Source of the DNA: Dehalococcoidales bacterium
GTDB lineage: Bacteria > Chloroflexota > Dehalococcoidia > Dehalococcoidales > RBG-16-60-22
Direction: 5' to 3'
Assembly (NCBI GenBank): GCA_030603605.1
Contig: JAUVXN010000014.1
Span: 1-19,195 of the forward strand
DNA length: 19,195 nt
Below the pieces are notes generated by a model, which saw only the letters and a program-made list of their open reading frames with translations, ran no database searches and was not told where the DNA came from. The translations under genes and the position numbers were made by a program. Shown here in pieces: positions 1-7,635 of the stretch. Numbering within the stretch: the first letter of the stretch is position 1; each line of letters begins with the position of its first letter.

Positions 1-1497
1 GGTCTTATCAACGGGCATACTCACCTGGAGAGTTCCATGCTTGATGTCGGTCAATATGCCCGGGCGGTGGTACCGCGAGGTACTCTGGCTCTGGTGACCG
101 ACCTGCACGAAATCGCCAACGTCTGCGGTCTGGAGGGGATGAGGTATGTACTGAACTGTGTCCGCCGCTTACCGCTGGACCTATTCTTAATGGCTCCCTC
201 CTGTGTGCCGGCAACCCCTCTGGAGACTACAGGAGCCAGCATCAGCCCTGAGGACATTTGCCAGATTCTGAGGTGGCAGGGCACCATTGGACTGGGTGAG
301 GTAATGAATTTCCCCGGGGTGATTGGGGGCGATGCTACTGTACTGCGCAAAATTAACCTGGCCAGGGGAAAGATTGTTGATGGTCATGCCCCCGGCGTTA
401 GCGGGAAAGACCTCACTGCCTATGTTGCCGCTGGTATTCTTTCCGACCATGAGTCCGTGTCCCTCGCCGAAGCCAGAGACAAGCTGAGGCAGGGCATGTT
501 CATCATGATTAGAGAGGGTTCTTCAGAAAAGAATCTGGATGCCCTACTGCCTCTAGTTACCGATAAAACCTATAAGAGATGCTTTTTTGTAGTTGATGAC
601 CGCAGTTGTGCCGACCTGCTCAGGGATGGTGATATTGATGCGGTGGTACGAAAGGCAATTAGTCGGGGTCTTGACCCGGTGCGGGCTATCCAGATGGCAA
701 CCATCAATACCGCCGAGTATTTTCGCCTGGACAGGCTGGGAGCAGTAGCCCCGGGCTACCTGGCTAGTCTAATTGTGCTTGATGATTTGCCCAATCTGCA
801 AATAAGCATGGCCTTCTACCGGGGTAGATTAGTCGCCAGAGAAGGAAAGGCGCTATTCCCCTTATATCAAAGCGGCGACAGCGGAGTAGCCAATACGGTG
901 AACATTAAGCCTTTTACTATAGAGGCATTAAGGCTCAAGGCTTCAGGGGAAACCAAGCCGGTTATTGAGGTTGTCCCCGGTCAGATAATCACCCGGGGGA
1001 AGTCGGAGGAGGTCAAGGCTGTAGATGGTGCTATCGTGCCTGATACCGGTCGGGACATTCTGAAGCTGGTGGTAGTGGAGAGACATAAGGCTACGGGTAA
1101 TATCGGTCTGGGACTGGTGACCGGCTTCGGCTTGAAAAAGGGCGCTCTGGCTTCCTCTATTGCCCACGATTCCCATAATATTATAGCTGTCGGCACTAAC
1201 GACGAGGACATATTCACCGCGATAAGAGAGATTGAGCGGTTGCAGGGAGGTCTGGTAGTGGCGGTTGAAGGTAAGGTATTAGCCAGCCTGGGCTTACCCA
1301 TTGCCGGGCTGCTGTCGGATGAACCGCTGGAAACTGTGGCAGGCAAACTGGAGAAGCTGGAACAGCTGGCTAAAGATTCAGGCACAACTCTGCCTTCCCC
1401 CTTCGCCACTCTTTCTTTCCTGGCTTTACCGGTAATCCCCGAACTCAGGCTCACTGACCTGGGGCTGGTAGATGTGAATAAGTTCAAGCTTATTTAA
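1..1497 (+). CDS. ade: Adenine deaminase, C-terminal ~498 residues (5' end outside window)
   Basis: The reading frame is open from the first base; the visible protein begins GLINGHTHLESSML, so the ATG at 37 is internal and the start lies upstream. The protein belongs to the amidohydrolase superfamily, adenine deaminase type, which hydrolyses adenine to hypoxanthine and ammonia in the cytosol. Visible metal and active-site signatures are the HTH pair at visible residues 6-8, the GLGEVMNFPG glutamate near 100, the DGHAPG histidine near 129, the SDHES histidine near 150 and the VVDDR aspartates near 199. The C-terminal domain carries the family-typical LGLVTGFGLKKGA and IAHDSHN segments. Known family members are about 550-600 residues, so roughly 80-90 N-terminal residues are missing here. 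It ends in tandem stops TAA-TAG (1495-1500). A phosphoribosyltransferase gene starts 15 nt downstream, probably in the same operon. The family assignment is very secure. Confidence 0.95.
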   Translation, partial: GLINGHTHLESSMLDVGQYARAVVPRGTLALVTDLHEIANVCGLEGMRYVLNCVRRLPLDLFLMAPSCVPATPLETTGASISPEDICQILRWQGTIGLGEVMNFPGVIGGDATVLRKINLARGKIVDGHAPGVSGKDLTAYVAAGILSDHESVSLAEARDKLRQGMFIMIREGSSEKNLDALLPLVTDKTYKRCFFVVDDRSCADLLRDGDIDAVVRKAISRGLDPVRAIQMATINTAEYFRLDRLGAVAPGYLASLIVLDDLPNLQISMAFYRGRLVAREGKALFPLYQSGDSGVANTVNIKPFTIEALRLKASGETKPVIEVVPGQIITRGKSEEVKAVDGAIVPDTGRDILKLVVVERHKATGNIGLGLVTGFGLKKGALASSIAHDSHNIIAVGTNDEDIFTAIREIERLQGGLVVAVEGKVLASLGLPIAGLLSDEPLETVAGKLEKLEQLAKDSGTTLPSPFATLSFLALPVIPELRLTDLGLVDVNKFKLI

Positions 1498-1512
1498 TAG
1501 AGGAGAGACAAG

Positions 1513-2214
1513 ATGCACCACTTTCGCCGACAGGAACCTATCTTTGAGAACCGATATGATGCCGGGCGACAACTTGCCACCAAACTGACCGAATATAAGA
1601 AGCAATCCGTTGTCGTGCTGGCAATCCCCAATGGAGGCGCACTGGTGGCACTGGGGGTAGCTCTTGCTCTTGAAGCTGACTTTGACCTTGTCATTTCGCG
1701 TAAAATCCCCCTGCCGCTTACTCCTGAGGGGGGCTTTGGCGCTGTTACCGATGATGGCACTATCGTTCTCAACGAGGAAGCAGTAAAGAAAACCGGGTTG
1801 AGTAAAGAGCAGATAAACTATGGGGTTAGTCAGGTAAGGGGGGAGATTCGCCAACGAAGCCTGCTCTATTATAAGGATAGACCACCCTCCGTAGTAAGTG
1901 GTAAGACGGTGATAATCGTGGATGATGGACTGGCTTCAGGTTACACCATGATGGCGGCGGTGGAATCAGTGCGCCACCGCCGACCGAAGGAAATAATTGT
2001 CGCCGTGCCAGCGGCGCCAGCAACGGCGGTGAAAAAGATAGAGAAAATGGCGGATAGAGTAATAACCTGCGTTACTGGCTTCATGCCAGAATTCTACGTA
2101 TCCGACTTCTACCAGTACTGGCACGACCCCAGCGATGAGGAAGTACTCCACTGTCTTAAGGAATGGCAGACGCGGCGCTTCTGGTCAAACATTGAGCCGC
2201 CGGAAAGAAAATAG
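1513..2214 (+). CDS. Phosphoribosyltransferase family protein
   Basis: This is a 233-residue type I phosphoribosyltransferase. The PRPP-binding loop is clear: VIIVDDGLASGYT at residues 133-145, with two acidic residues followed by the small-residue loop. An N-terminal AIPNGG segment forms the pyrophosphate-side loop, and SRKIPLP with a GGFGAVTDDG stretch follows. This pattern is shared with an uncharacterised PRTase group (COG1926-like) rather than with classical Apt or Hpt, so the base substrate cannot be read from sequence. The ATG is preceded by an AGGAGAG ribosome-binding site at 1501-1507, which fixes the start. It lies 15 nt after adenine deaminase on the same strand, so a role in purine salvage (for example hypoxanthine to IMP) is a reasonable inference. 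It ends 17 nt from the convergent fabG stop. Confidence 0.88.
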   Translation: MHHFRRQEPIFENRYDAGRQLATKLTEYKKQSVVVLAIPNGGALVALGVALALEADFDLVISRKIPLPLTPEGGFGAVTDDGTIVLNEEAVKKTGLSKEQINYGVSQVRGEIRQRSLLYYKDRPPSVVSGKTVIIVDDGLASGYTMMAAVESVRHRRPKEIIVAVPAAPATAVKKIEKMADRVITCVTGFMPEFYVSDFYQYWHDPSDEEVLHCLKEWQTRRFWSNIEPPERK

Positions 2215-2231
2215 GGAGATTGTTTTTAACC

Positions 2232-2969
2232 CTAAATCCCTCCCATGCCTCCATCAACACCCAGGACCTGCCCGGTGATATACCTTGCCTCTTCCGAAGC
2301 CAGGAAAGCCACCGCCTCCGCCACATCGCGGGGAGAGCCGAAGCAACCGAGCGGGATGCGCTTCACAAGCTCCAGTCGCCACTCTTCTTTCAGTTGCTGT
2401 GTCATCGGAGTCTCAATAAAGCCGGGAGCAATAGCATTAACCGTGATACCACGGGAACCCGCTTCCTTTGCCATAGTCCGGGTAAAACCAATAACACCCG
2501 CCTTGGACGAGGCATAGTTAGCCTGCCCGATATTGCCCACTATGCCAACAATACTGGAAATACTAATAATCCTGCCCCAATTCTGTTTAATCATATCCCT
2601 CAATACAGCCTGAGTGCAGAGGAAAACACTCTTCAGGTTGACACTCAATACCGTGTCCCAGTCCTCTTCCGACATTCGCACTAGAAAGTGGTCGCGGGTA
2701 ATTCCAGCATTATTCACCAGAATATCAACCCGACCATAATTGGAAATTGTTGCCTCTACAAGATTGGTTACGTCTGAGGCTAAGCTCACATCAGCTTTAA
2801 CCGCCAGGCTCTGTCGTTTCATAGCCCTGATTTCCTCAGCCACCGGCTCGGCTTCGGCTATGTCAGTGACCACGACCGTAGCCCCGACCTCAGCCAATTT
2901 CAGGGCAATAGCCCGTCCTATGCCACGAGCACTGCCAGTAACTATGGCTACTTTATTGGAAAGGTCCAT
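2232..2969 (-). CDS. fabG: 3-oxoacyl-[acyl-carrier-protein] reductase
   Basis: This 245-residue short-chain dehydrogenase has the usual FabG length. It would reduce 3-oxoacyl-ACP with NADPH in fatty-acid elongation in the cytosol. The Rossmann motif TGSARGIG is at residues 11-18 and NNAG at 87-90. The catalytic tetrad N111, S139, Y152 and K156 (NYASSK) is complete, and the GQANYASSKAG context is typical of FabG rather than other SDRs. The ATG at 2969 has a good ribosome-binding site (AGGAGA, about 6 nt upstream). It follows fabD on the same strand, but a 142-nt gap filled by a nested-hairpin repeat separates them. No acpP or fabF is seen next to it. SDR substrate range is broad, so a catabolic 3-hydroxyacyl role is possible, but its place beside fabD favours biosynthesis. 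Confidence 0.92.
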   Translation of the reverse strand: MDLSNKVAIVTGSARGIGRAIALKLAEVGATVVVTDIAEAEPVAEEIRAMKRQSLAVKADVSLASDVTNLVEATISNYGRVDILVNNAGITRDHFLVRMSEEDWDTVLSVNLKSVFLCTQAVLRDMIKQNWGRIISISSIVGIVGNIGQANYASSKAGVIGFTRTMAKEAGSRGITVNAIAPGFIETPMTQQLKEEWRLELVKRIPLGCFGSPRDVAEAVAFLASEEARYITGQVLGVDGGMGGI

Positions 2970-2986
2970 ATACTGTCTCCTTTGAT

Positions 2987-3111
2987 TATTTATCTACCCC
3001 ACCCCTCAAAGAGTCCTTCAGCCGAAGGACCTTTGTCCCCCTCTCCTTCAAAGGAGAGGGGGGAGTAGGTTTTGAAGGGGTTTCACCCCTTCAATCTACC
3101 CCTGATAAATA
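2987..3111. repeat. Nested-hairpin interspersed repeat, copy A
   Basis: This fills the fabD-fabG gap. Three consecutive hairpins are visible. GTCCTTC/GAAGGAC with loop AGCC lies at 3013-3030. A 12-bp stem CCCCCTCTCCTT with its complement lies at 3037-3062. GAAGGGG/CCCCTTC lies at 3074-3092. The whole is bounded by an 8-bp inverted repeat, TATTTATC (2987-2994) and GATAAATA (3104-3111). The 51 nt at 2998-3048 match the reverse complement of 9028-9078 at 45 of 51 positions, and the tail 3090-3109 matches 5023-5042 at 18 of 20. It encodes no convincing protein. It resembles a REP or MITE-like element; on the transcribed minus strand it would form strong RNA hairpins. Confidence 0.8.
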
Positions 3112-4035
3112 CTACAAGGCCCTAATCGTCTGAGCATCTCCTATGTTTATGGTCTTAACGTCCTTGTTTATTCGCTTAATGAGGCCGGTTAGCACTTTGC
3201 CTGGTCCTATCTCGATAAAGGTAGTTACACCTTTGTCTACCATATACTCAATGGAGCGCTGCCACTGCACACAATTACACAATTGCCTGAGGAGTTCCGC
3301 CTTCACCGATTCAGCAGTGGTCAACGGCTGAGCAGTAGTATTCCCCATAATAGGGACAACCGGTTCGTGAAAGGAGAGGGTGTCTATAATCTCAGTCATA
3401 CCATCAACCGCTGACTGCATCAGCGGTGTATGAAAGGCACCGCTTACCTGCAACGGGATGGTGCGATGTGCTCCTTTAGCCTTGACCAAATCCACAGCTT
3501 GAGTTAAATTCTCCTGGGCACCACTGATTACCAGCTGACCCGGGCAGTTGATATTAGCCATCCGGGTGTCAGTCTGACGACACACCTCAGCCAGTAAAGC
3601 TTCATCAAACCCAATTATTGCTGTCATGCCTCCGGGACGAGCCACTCCGGCTTCATGCATTAACCTCCCTCTCTCCCGAGCCAGATAGACAGTAGTGGCA
3701 AAATCAAGCACCTCAGCTACCACCAGCGCGGTATACTCACCCAGACTATGTCCAGCCACAAAGGCAGGCGGTGGTAAACCATGGCTAGCCTCACGGATAG
3801 CCTGCCAGCAGGCATAACTGACGGTTACAACGGCTGGCTGGGCATTAATGGTCTGACGAAGCTCTTCCTCCGGACCCTCAAAGCATAGTCCAGACAAAGG
3901 AAATCCCAAAATCTCATCAGTCTGGTCAAAGACGGCTTTGGCTGAGTCAAAACTGTCATAAAGGTCACGCCCCATGCCTGCCCACTGAGAACCCTGCCCA
4001 GGGAAAACACAGGCTGCCTTCATCGACTCAGCCAT
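3112..4035 (-). CDS. fabD: Malonyl-CoA:ACP transacylase
   Basis: This 307-residue protein has the normal FabD length. It transfers malonyl from CoA to acyl carrier protein, supplying the extender unit for fatty-acid synthesis. The N-terminal FPGQGSQ oxyanion motif is at residues 11-17. The nucleophile lies in GHSLGEY (S97), an arginine in the ARERGRLM segment near 120-122 fits the malonate-binding arginine, and the catalytic histidine is H202 in GAFHTPLM. The start is either the ATG at 4035, with a GGGGG stretch about 7 nt upstream, or the ATG four codons later at 4023; the first has the better-spaced ribosome-binding sequence. It sits between rpmF and fabG in an operon arrangement common in bacteria (rpmF-fab cluster), although plsX, which often lies between rpmF and fabD, is absent here. 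Confidence 0.95.
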   Translation of the reverse strand: MAESMKAACVFPGQGSQWAGMGRDLYDSFDSAKAVFDQTDEILGFPLSGLCFEGPEEELRQTINAQPAVVTVSYACWQAIREASHGLPPPAFVAGHSLGEYTALVVAEVLDFATTVYLARERGRLMHEAGVARPGGMTAIIGFDEALLAEVCRQTDTRMANINCPGQLVISGAQENLTQAVDLVKAKGAHRTIPLQVSGAFHTPLMQSAVDGMTEIIDTLSFHEPVVPIMGNTTAQPLTTAESVKAELLRQLCNCVQWQRSIEYMVDKGVTTFIEIGPGKVLTGLIKRINKDVKTINIGDAQTIRAL

Positions 4036-4132
4036 AGCTAGCCCCCATCGCCGAAATTATTAAGACTGGCAATATCTCCCCTTTTAAGTTAAAGACAAAG
4101 GTGTTTCTAACTCTGCTGCCACCCGCAAGTCA

Positions 4133-4333
4133 TCAACCGGTCTTCTTTTTCGGGGCTTCAACCTCGATGACTTCCCTGCCGGCATAGCTTCCACAGGTAA
4201 GGCAAACACGGTGAGGCAGCTTGGGACTATGGCATTGAGGACAATAGTCCAACTGAGATGGATTCAATCCTAAATGACTGCGCCTTTTACCCCGGCGCGA
4301 CCTGGTAATCTTTCGCTTCGGTAAAGCTCCCAT
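4133..4333 (-). CDS. rpmF: 50S ribosomal protein L32
   Basis: This 66-residue protein has the standard L32 N-terminus (MGALPKRKITRSRRGKRRSH) and a four-cysteine zinc ribbon, CPQC at residues 31-34 and CLTC at 44-47. The intact cysteines mark it as the zinc-binding (C+) form. It is a structural component of the large ribosomal subunit. The gene is 30 nt downstream of the DUF177 gene and 97 nt upstream of fabD, matching the widely conserved yceD-rpmF-fab cluster that links ribosome supply and membrane lipid synthesis. A weak AGG ribosome-binding site lies about 12 nt before the ATG. Confidence 0.97.
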   Translation of the reverse strand: MGALPKRKITRSRRGKRRSHLGLNPSQLDYCPQCHSPKLPHRVCLTCGSYAGREVIEVEAPKKKTG

Positions 4334-4363
4334 AATCTACTTATTCCTACCTTACTTACCAAA

Positions 4364-4867
4364 CTAAAGTAATTTACTTAACTCGGACCAGCGAGGGTCA
4401 GCCCTCTGCTGTAGGCAGCCACAAGGTCCCCGGTTAAGATTGCGGCCGCAATCTGGACATAGTCCGGCACAATCTTCACGACAAAGTGGCTTCATCGGGA
4501 TAACCAACAGCGAATACTGGCGTATCGCCTCGGTTAAATCAATGACATGATGCTCATCAATAATGAAAGGGCTGGGTTCCTCAGGTGAGAATAACGGGAC
4601 GCCGCTAACTACATCTACAGTAGGAATATACTCCTCGCCAATATTCAGGGTCACCGGAAAATTAAATGGAGTCAAACAGCGGCTGCAGATAAGTTCAACT
4701 TCGGTGTGCAGTACACCTTTAACCAGGATACCCCGGTGAGTGCGTAACAGCTTAACCTCACCCTGAACCAACCTGCCACCACCGGTAATATCAGCAATCT
4801 CACTTACCTTGTAGTCCCGGGTGGCGCCTATAGGTTCTTTGAGTAACTGAGATACATTTATCTGCAT
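4364..4867 (-). CDS. DUF177 / YceD family protein
   Basis: This is a YceD/DUF177 protein, a family almost always encoded directly upstream of rpmF; in plants and E. coli it has been tied to 23S rRNA accumulation. Visible features are the CSRCL pair (C61, C64), an acidic middle, and the C-terminal cysteine-rich segment PLCREDCAGLCPDCGRNLN with C129, C133, C137, C140, C149 and C151, typical of the Gram-positive/Chloroflexi-type form and able to bind metal. An upstream in-frame TTG at 4894 extends the frame by nine residues, but it would lie at or before the predicted transcription start; the ATG at 4867 has GGAG-CGGGG ahead of it and is preferred, giving 167 residues. It is the first gene of the rpmF-fabD-fabG operon. 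Confidence 0.88.
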   Translation of the reverse strand: MQINVSQLLKEPIGATRDYKVSEIADITGGGRLVQGEVKLLRTHRGILVKGVLHTEVELICSRCLTPFNFPVTLNIGEEYIPTVDVVSGVPLFSPEEPSPFIIDEHHVIDLTEAIRQYSLLVIPMKPLCREDCAGLCPDCGRNLNRGPCGCLQQRADPRWSELSKLL

Positions 4868-4897
4868 TACATTCCCCGCTCCAGCCAAGTTCAATCT

Positions 4898-4927
4898 ATT
4901 ATAAGCTGAACCGTATACTTACTGCAA
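4898..4927 (-). promoter_or_regulatory. Sigma-70-type promoter of the yceD-rpmF-fabD-fabG operon
   Basis: Reading the minus strand, TTGCAG (4922-4927) and a perfect TATAAT (4898-4903) are separated by 18 nt. The predicted start of transcription is around 4890, about 23 nt before the preferred ATG. The -35 box matches the consensus at only three positions, so strength is uncertain. Confidence 0.6.
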
Positions 4928-4940
4928 ACTTATGAAGTTT

Positions 4941-5042
4941 ATTTGTATCCCCCCCCTTAGGTTTTTATTAGGGAACCCTCCCCTCGAAGACTCTTCGAGG
5001 GGATAGGATACCAAATAGCCTCTTCAATCTACTCTTGATAAA
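4941..5042. repeat. Nested-hairpin interspersed repeat, copy B
   Basis: A near-perfect palindrome CCCCTCGAAGA-C-TCTTCGAGGGG (4980-5002) is enclosed by imperfect inverted arms ATTTGTATCC (4941-4950) and GGATACCAAAT (5006-5016). A 20-nt tail (5023-5042) matches the tail of copy A (3090-3109) at 18 of 20 positions. In both copies the tail begins only a few bases after a stop codon of a minus-strand gene (fabD for A, the methyltransferase for B). The palindrome core matches the CTCGAAGAGTC segment of copy C. It looks like a shortened member of the same family. Confidence 0.7.
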
Positions 5043-5046
5043 CGGC

Positions 5047-5655
5047 CTACAGGTTCTCTGGTTTTATTATAATTATGAGCCCGTCATTCAGATAATCTCT
5101 TTTTTCTTCCGTAAGCTGGTTTTTCTTTAGTATTACGTCCAAGCCGCCCTGCTCAATATAATCCTTAAAATGTCGGTGATGGTCCCTCCCGGCAATAAAT
5201 TCTATGGCTTTAATTAAATAGATAAACTTATTTTTAGGTAAAGGCACCGAGAAATCAATAAAAATCAAGGCACCGTCTTTCTTTAGCACTCTTTTCATCT
5301 CGGAAATTATTTTATCTCTCGCTGCCCTTTCTTTTTCATGTAAGGCGAAGGAGATAGACGCATAGTCAAAGAAGTTATCTTTGAATGGTAAATTTTGAGC
5401 ATCGGCTATTTGAAATAAGGCGTTGCTTGAACCCTGTTTTCTTTTATACTTTCTGGCTAACTTGAGCATATTAGGGTCCAGGTCTATACCGGTAGCCATA
5501 ATGCCGGCTTTAGCATAATAAAACACCTGAGCACCTGTCCCACAGCAAACATCCAATACCCTGTCCCCGGCTTTCATTCCAGAAAACTTTGGGGTGTAAA
5601 TCCTGAGGTCTCGCAATAAAGGGTCAATTATTGTTGAATAATTGAGAAAAAACAA
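5047..5655 (-). CDS. Class I SAM-dependent methyltransferase (UbiE/MenG-like fold)
   Basis: This 202-residue protein has the class I methyltransferase signature. Motif I is VLDVCCGTG at residues 33-41, the acidic ribose-binding residue lies in GIDLDPNML (56-64), and ADAQNLPF follows at 84-91. The substrate cannot be assigned; the closest general pattern is Methyltransf_11/UbiE. The start is TTG at 5655; the GGGG of its likely ribosome-binding site overlaps the etfA stop (AAAGGGGTAA) and the genes are 5 nt apart, so translation is probably coupled to etfA. The gene is notably richer in A+T and in lysine, isoleucine and phenylalanine codons than its neighbours, which suggests a later arrival at the end of the Etf operon. 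No transmembrane segment is evident. Confidence 0.82.
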   Translation of the reverse strand: MFFLNYSTIIDPLLRDLRIYTPKFSGMKAGDRVLDVCCGTGAQVFYYAKAGIMATGIDLDPNMLKLARKYKRKQGSSNALFQIADAQNLPFKDNFFDYASISFALHEKERAARDKIISEMKRVLKKDGALIFIDFSVPLPKNKFIYLIKAIEFIAGRDHHRHFKDYIEQGGLDVILKKNQLTEEKRDYLNDGLIIIIKPENL

Positions 5656-5660
5656 CTGAA

Positions 5661-6836
5661 TTACCCCTTTAGTTTCTCGGTCAGCATCGGCACTACCTTG
5701 AACAGGTCGCCGACGATGCCATAGGTGGCTATTTCAAAGATGGAGGCGTGGGGGTCGTCATTGATAGCAACAATGACATCAGAAGTTTGCATACCAGCCA
5801 TATGCTGAACCGAGCCGGAGACGCCGCAGGCGATATAGAGCTTGGGGCAAACCGTTTTCCCTGTCTGCCCCACCTGATGGGAATAGGGAATCCACCCCTC
5901 ATCCACCGGGGGACGCGACGAGCCTACCGCAGCTCCCATAACTTTAGCCAGTTCTTCTATTAACTTGAAGTTCTCGGCTTTGCCCAGCCCCCTGCCCCCC
6001 GAGACAATAATATCAGCATCCTCAAGTTTTACTTTTTCAGTAAGGTCTTCAACAAAATTGAGCAATTTGGTTCTTGAGGTGATGCGCTCGCGATTGAAGT
6101 CCACCTTTATTATCTGCCCTTTTCTGCCTTTATCCGGTTCATTCTTCTTAAAGACCCGGGGGCGGACGGTTGACATCTGGGGTCGTTTTGTCTGGCAGAT
6201 AATGGTTGCCATGATATTGCCGCCAAAAGTGGGGCGAGTCTGCCGGAGAAGCCTGTTCTCGGTATCAATGTCAAGCCCGGTGCAGTCAGCGGTGAGTCCT
6301 GTCTTTAGAATAGCGGCGACGCGGGGGATAAAGGCGCGCCCGAGCGAGGTCGCCCCGGTAAGAACTATTTCCGGCTTATGCTGCTGAATCAGCTCAACGA
6401 GCTGCCGGGTATATAAGTCCTCCTGATTACCAGCCAACTCCGGACTATCTACAAAGTAGACCTTATCCGCGCCATAGGCAGTAAGTTGATTGACATCAAT
6501 ACCGTGGCCAAAACATACGGCGCTTAAATCAGTTTTAAGGACATCTGCCAGCTCTCTTCCTTTGGATAATAGCTCGTAGGCAACACTTTTCAACTTACCA
6601 TCCCGCTGCTCGGCGAATACCCAGACTCCCCAGTGGCTATCGCTTACGACTGCAGTCTCAGGAACAGCTTCGATGAGTATCGCCTCAAAGTCGCAAGCAT
6701 CCTGGCAGGCACCACAAAGGTTGCAACCCTCTTTCAACTGAACCTTATCATCGACAACTTCCAGCAGCCCGAAAGGGCAGGCTGGCACACAGTTACCGCA
6801 GCCGGTACACTTGTCAAGGTCAATTTGAATTCCCAT
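5661..6836 (-). CDS. etfA: Electron transfer flavoprotein alpha subunit with N-terminal 2[4Fe-4S] ferredoxin domain
   Basis: This 391-residue EtfA is longer than the ~310-340 residues of simple forms because of an N-terminal ferredoxin domain. Cysteines C10, C13, C16, C20 and C38, C41, C44, C48 would bind two [4Fe-4S] clusters. The C-terminal FAD domain is complete: SRPPVD from residue 307, QVGQTGKTV 321-329, GVSGSVQHMAGM 338-349, and AINDDPHASIF 357-367. With EtfB it accepts electrons from the acyl-CoA dehydrogenase encoded two genes upstream. Ferredoxin-fused EtfA proteins are known from Acetobacterium (CarE in caffeyl-CoA reductase, LctC in lactate dehydrogenase), where Etf works in electron bifurcation or confurcation. 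The ATG has a GGGGAGA ribosome-binding site, and etfB ends 13 nt upstream. Confidence 0.93.
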   Translation of the reverse strand: MGIQIDLDKCTGCGNCVPACPFGLLEVVDDKVQLKEGCNLCGACQDACDFEAILIEAVPETAVVSDSHWGVWVFAEQRDGKLKSVAYELLSKGRELADVLKTDLSAVCFGHGIDVNQLTAYGADKVYFVDSPELAGNQEDLYTRQLVELIQQHKPEIVLTGATSLGRAFIPRVAAILKTGLTADCTGLDIDTENRLLRQTRPTFGGNIMATIICQTKRPQMSTVRPRVFKKNEPDKGRKGQIIKVDFNRERITSRTKLLNFVEDLTEKVKLEDADIIVSGGRGLGKAENFKLIEELAKVMGAAVGSSRPPVDEGWIPYSHQVGQTGKTVCPKLYIACGVSGSVQHMAGMQTSDVIVAINDDPHASIFEIATYGIVGDLFKVVPMLTEKLKG

Positions 6837-6849
6837 ACTCTCCCCAATT

Positions 6850-7635
6850 CTAGGCTAGCCCGATATCCTTCAGCTTGCTCACCAGGCACTCTACCTGACT
6901 TTCCAATTCCCCCTGGAATATCTCACTACGACAGACTCTCTGGGGGAAGAATACCTTGATTACCTTGGTAGCCGAGCCGGATAAGCCAACCTGGCTATGG
7001 TCAACACCTAATTCCCGGGCGGTCCAGACCGGAATAACGGCGCCCTTTGACTTCATAATGCCACGAAGCGAGGGCAGACGCGGCACGTTAATCTCTTTTA
7101 CCACCGTGACTACTGCCGGTAAGGGAGTCTCAATAACCTCATGCCCCTCCTCCACCATCCGCTGGACACGCATATGCCCGTCAGCTACCTCTTCTACCTT
7201 GCTGACATAGGCGACGAACGGTATCCCCAGCATCTCCGCCAGCTCCGGCCCCACCTGCCCCGTATCCCCGTCCAGTGTCTGCCGACCACAGATTATAATG
7301 TCATACTGCCCCAGTTTATTAATTGCTTTAGACAGGGTACAGGCGGTAGCCAGGGTATCAGCGCCGGCAAAGGCTTTATCACTTAACAAAACGGCTTCAT
7401 CGGCACCCAGAGAAGCCGCTTCCTTTAGCGCTGCTTCCGCCTGAGGTGGGCCCATGCTGAGAGCGGTAACTTTACCGCCAAATCGCTCTTTTATTCGAAC
7501 CCCTTCCTCCAGGGCATAAGTATCAAACGGGTTGATGATATTCTCAATTCCCTCTCTTACGAGAGTATTGGTCTGGGGGTCTATCTTGACCTCGGCGGTG
7601 CCGGGAACCTGCTTCAGGCAAACGACGACATTCAT
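6850..7635 (-). CDS. etfB: Electron transfer flavoprotein beta subunit
   Basis: This 261-residue EtfB has the normal length. Family signatures visible are the N-terminal VVVCLKQVPGT, the NPFDTYALEEGVRIKE segment, the nucleotide-binding loop with GADTLATA, and CGRQTLDGDTGQVGPELA. The GDTGQVGP and FAGADTLATA pattern resembles the Etf group associated with bifurcating clostridial complexes, in which EtfB binds a second FAD in place of the AMP of simple Etf; whether this protein does so needs comparison with solved structures. Its ATG overlaps the TGA of the upstream acyl-CoA dehydrogenase gene (ATGA, 7632-7635), so the two are translationally coupled and probably made in matched amounts. Confidence 0.94.
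   Translation of the reverse strand: MNVVVCLKQVPGTAEVKIDPQTNTLVREGIENIINPFDTYALEEGVRIKERFGGKVTALSMGPPQAEAALKEAASLGADEAVLLSDKAFAGADTLATACTLSKAINKLGQYDIIICGRQTLDGDTGQVGPELAEMLGIPFVAYVSKVEEVADGHMRVQRMVEEGHEVIETPLPAVVTVVKEINVPRLPSLRGIMKSKGAVIPVWTARELGVDHSQVGLSGSATKVIKVFFPQRVCRSEIFQGELESQVECLVSKLKDIGLA

Noticed and set aside
37..1497. ATG at 37 as the start of adenine deaminase
   Set aside because: The conserved metal-binding HTH motif lies upstream of this ATG in the same open frame, so the gene begins before the window.
2220..2684. 154-codon plus-strand frame opposite fabG
   Set aside because: It is antisense to a clearly conserved fabG with complete catalytic residues and shows no domain; considered a shadow frame.
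2987..3111. Considered as a CRISPR array or a rho-independent terminator
   Set aside because: There are no regular repeat-spacer units, the hairpins are not followed by a U-run on either strand, and related copies occur in other intergenic regions, so a dispersed repeat fits better.
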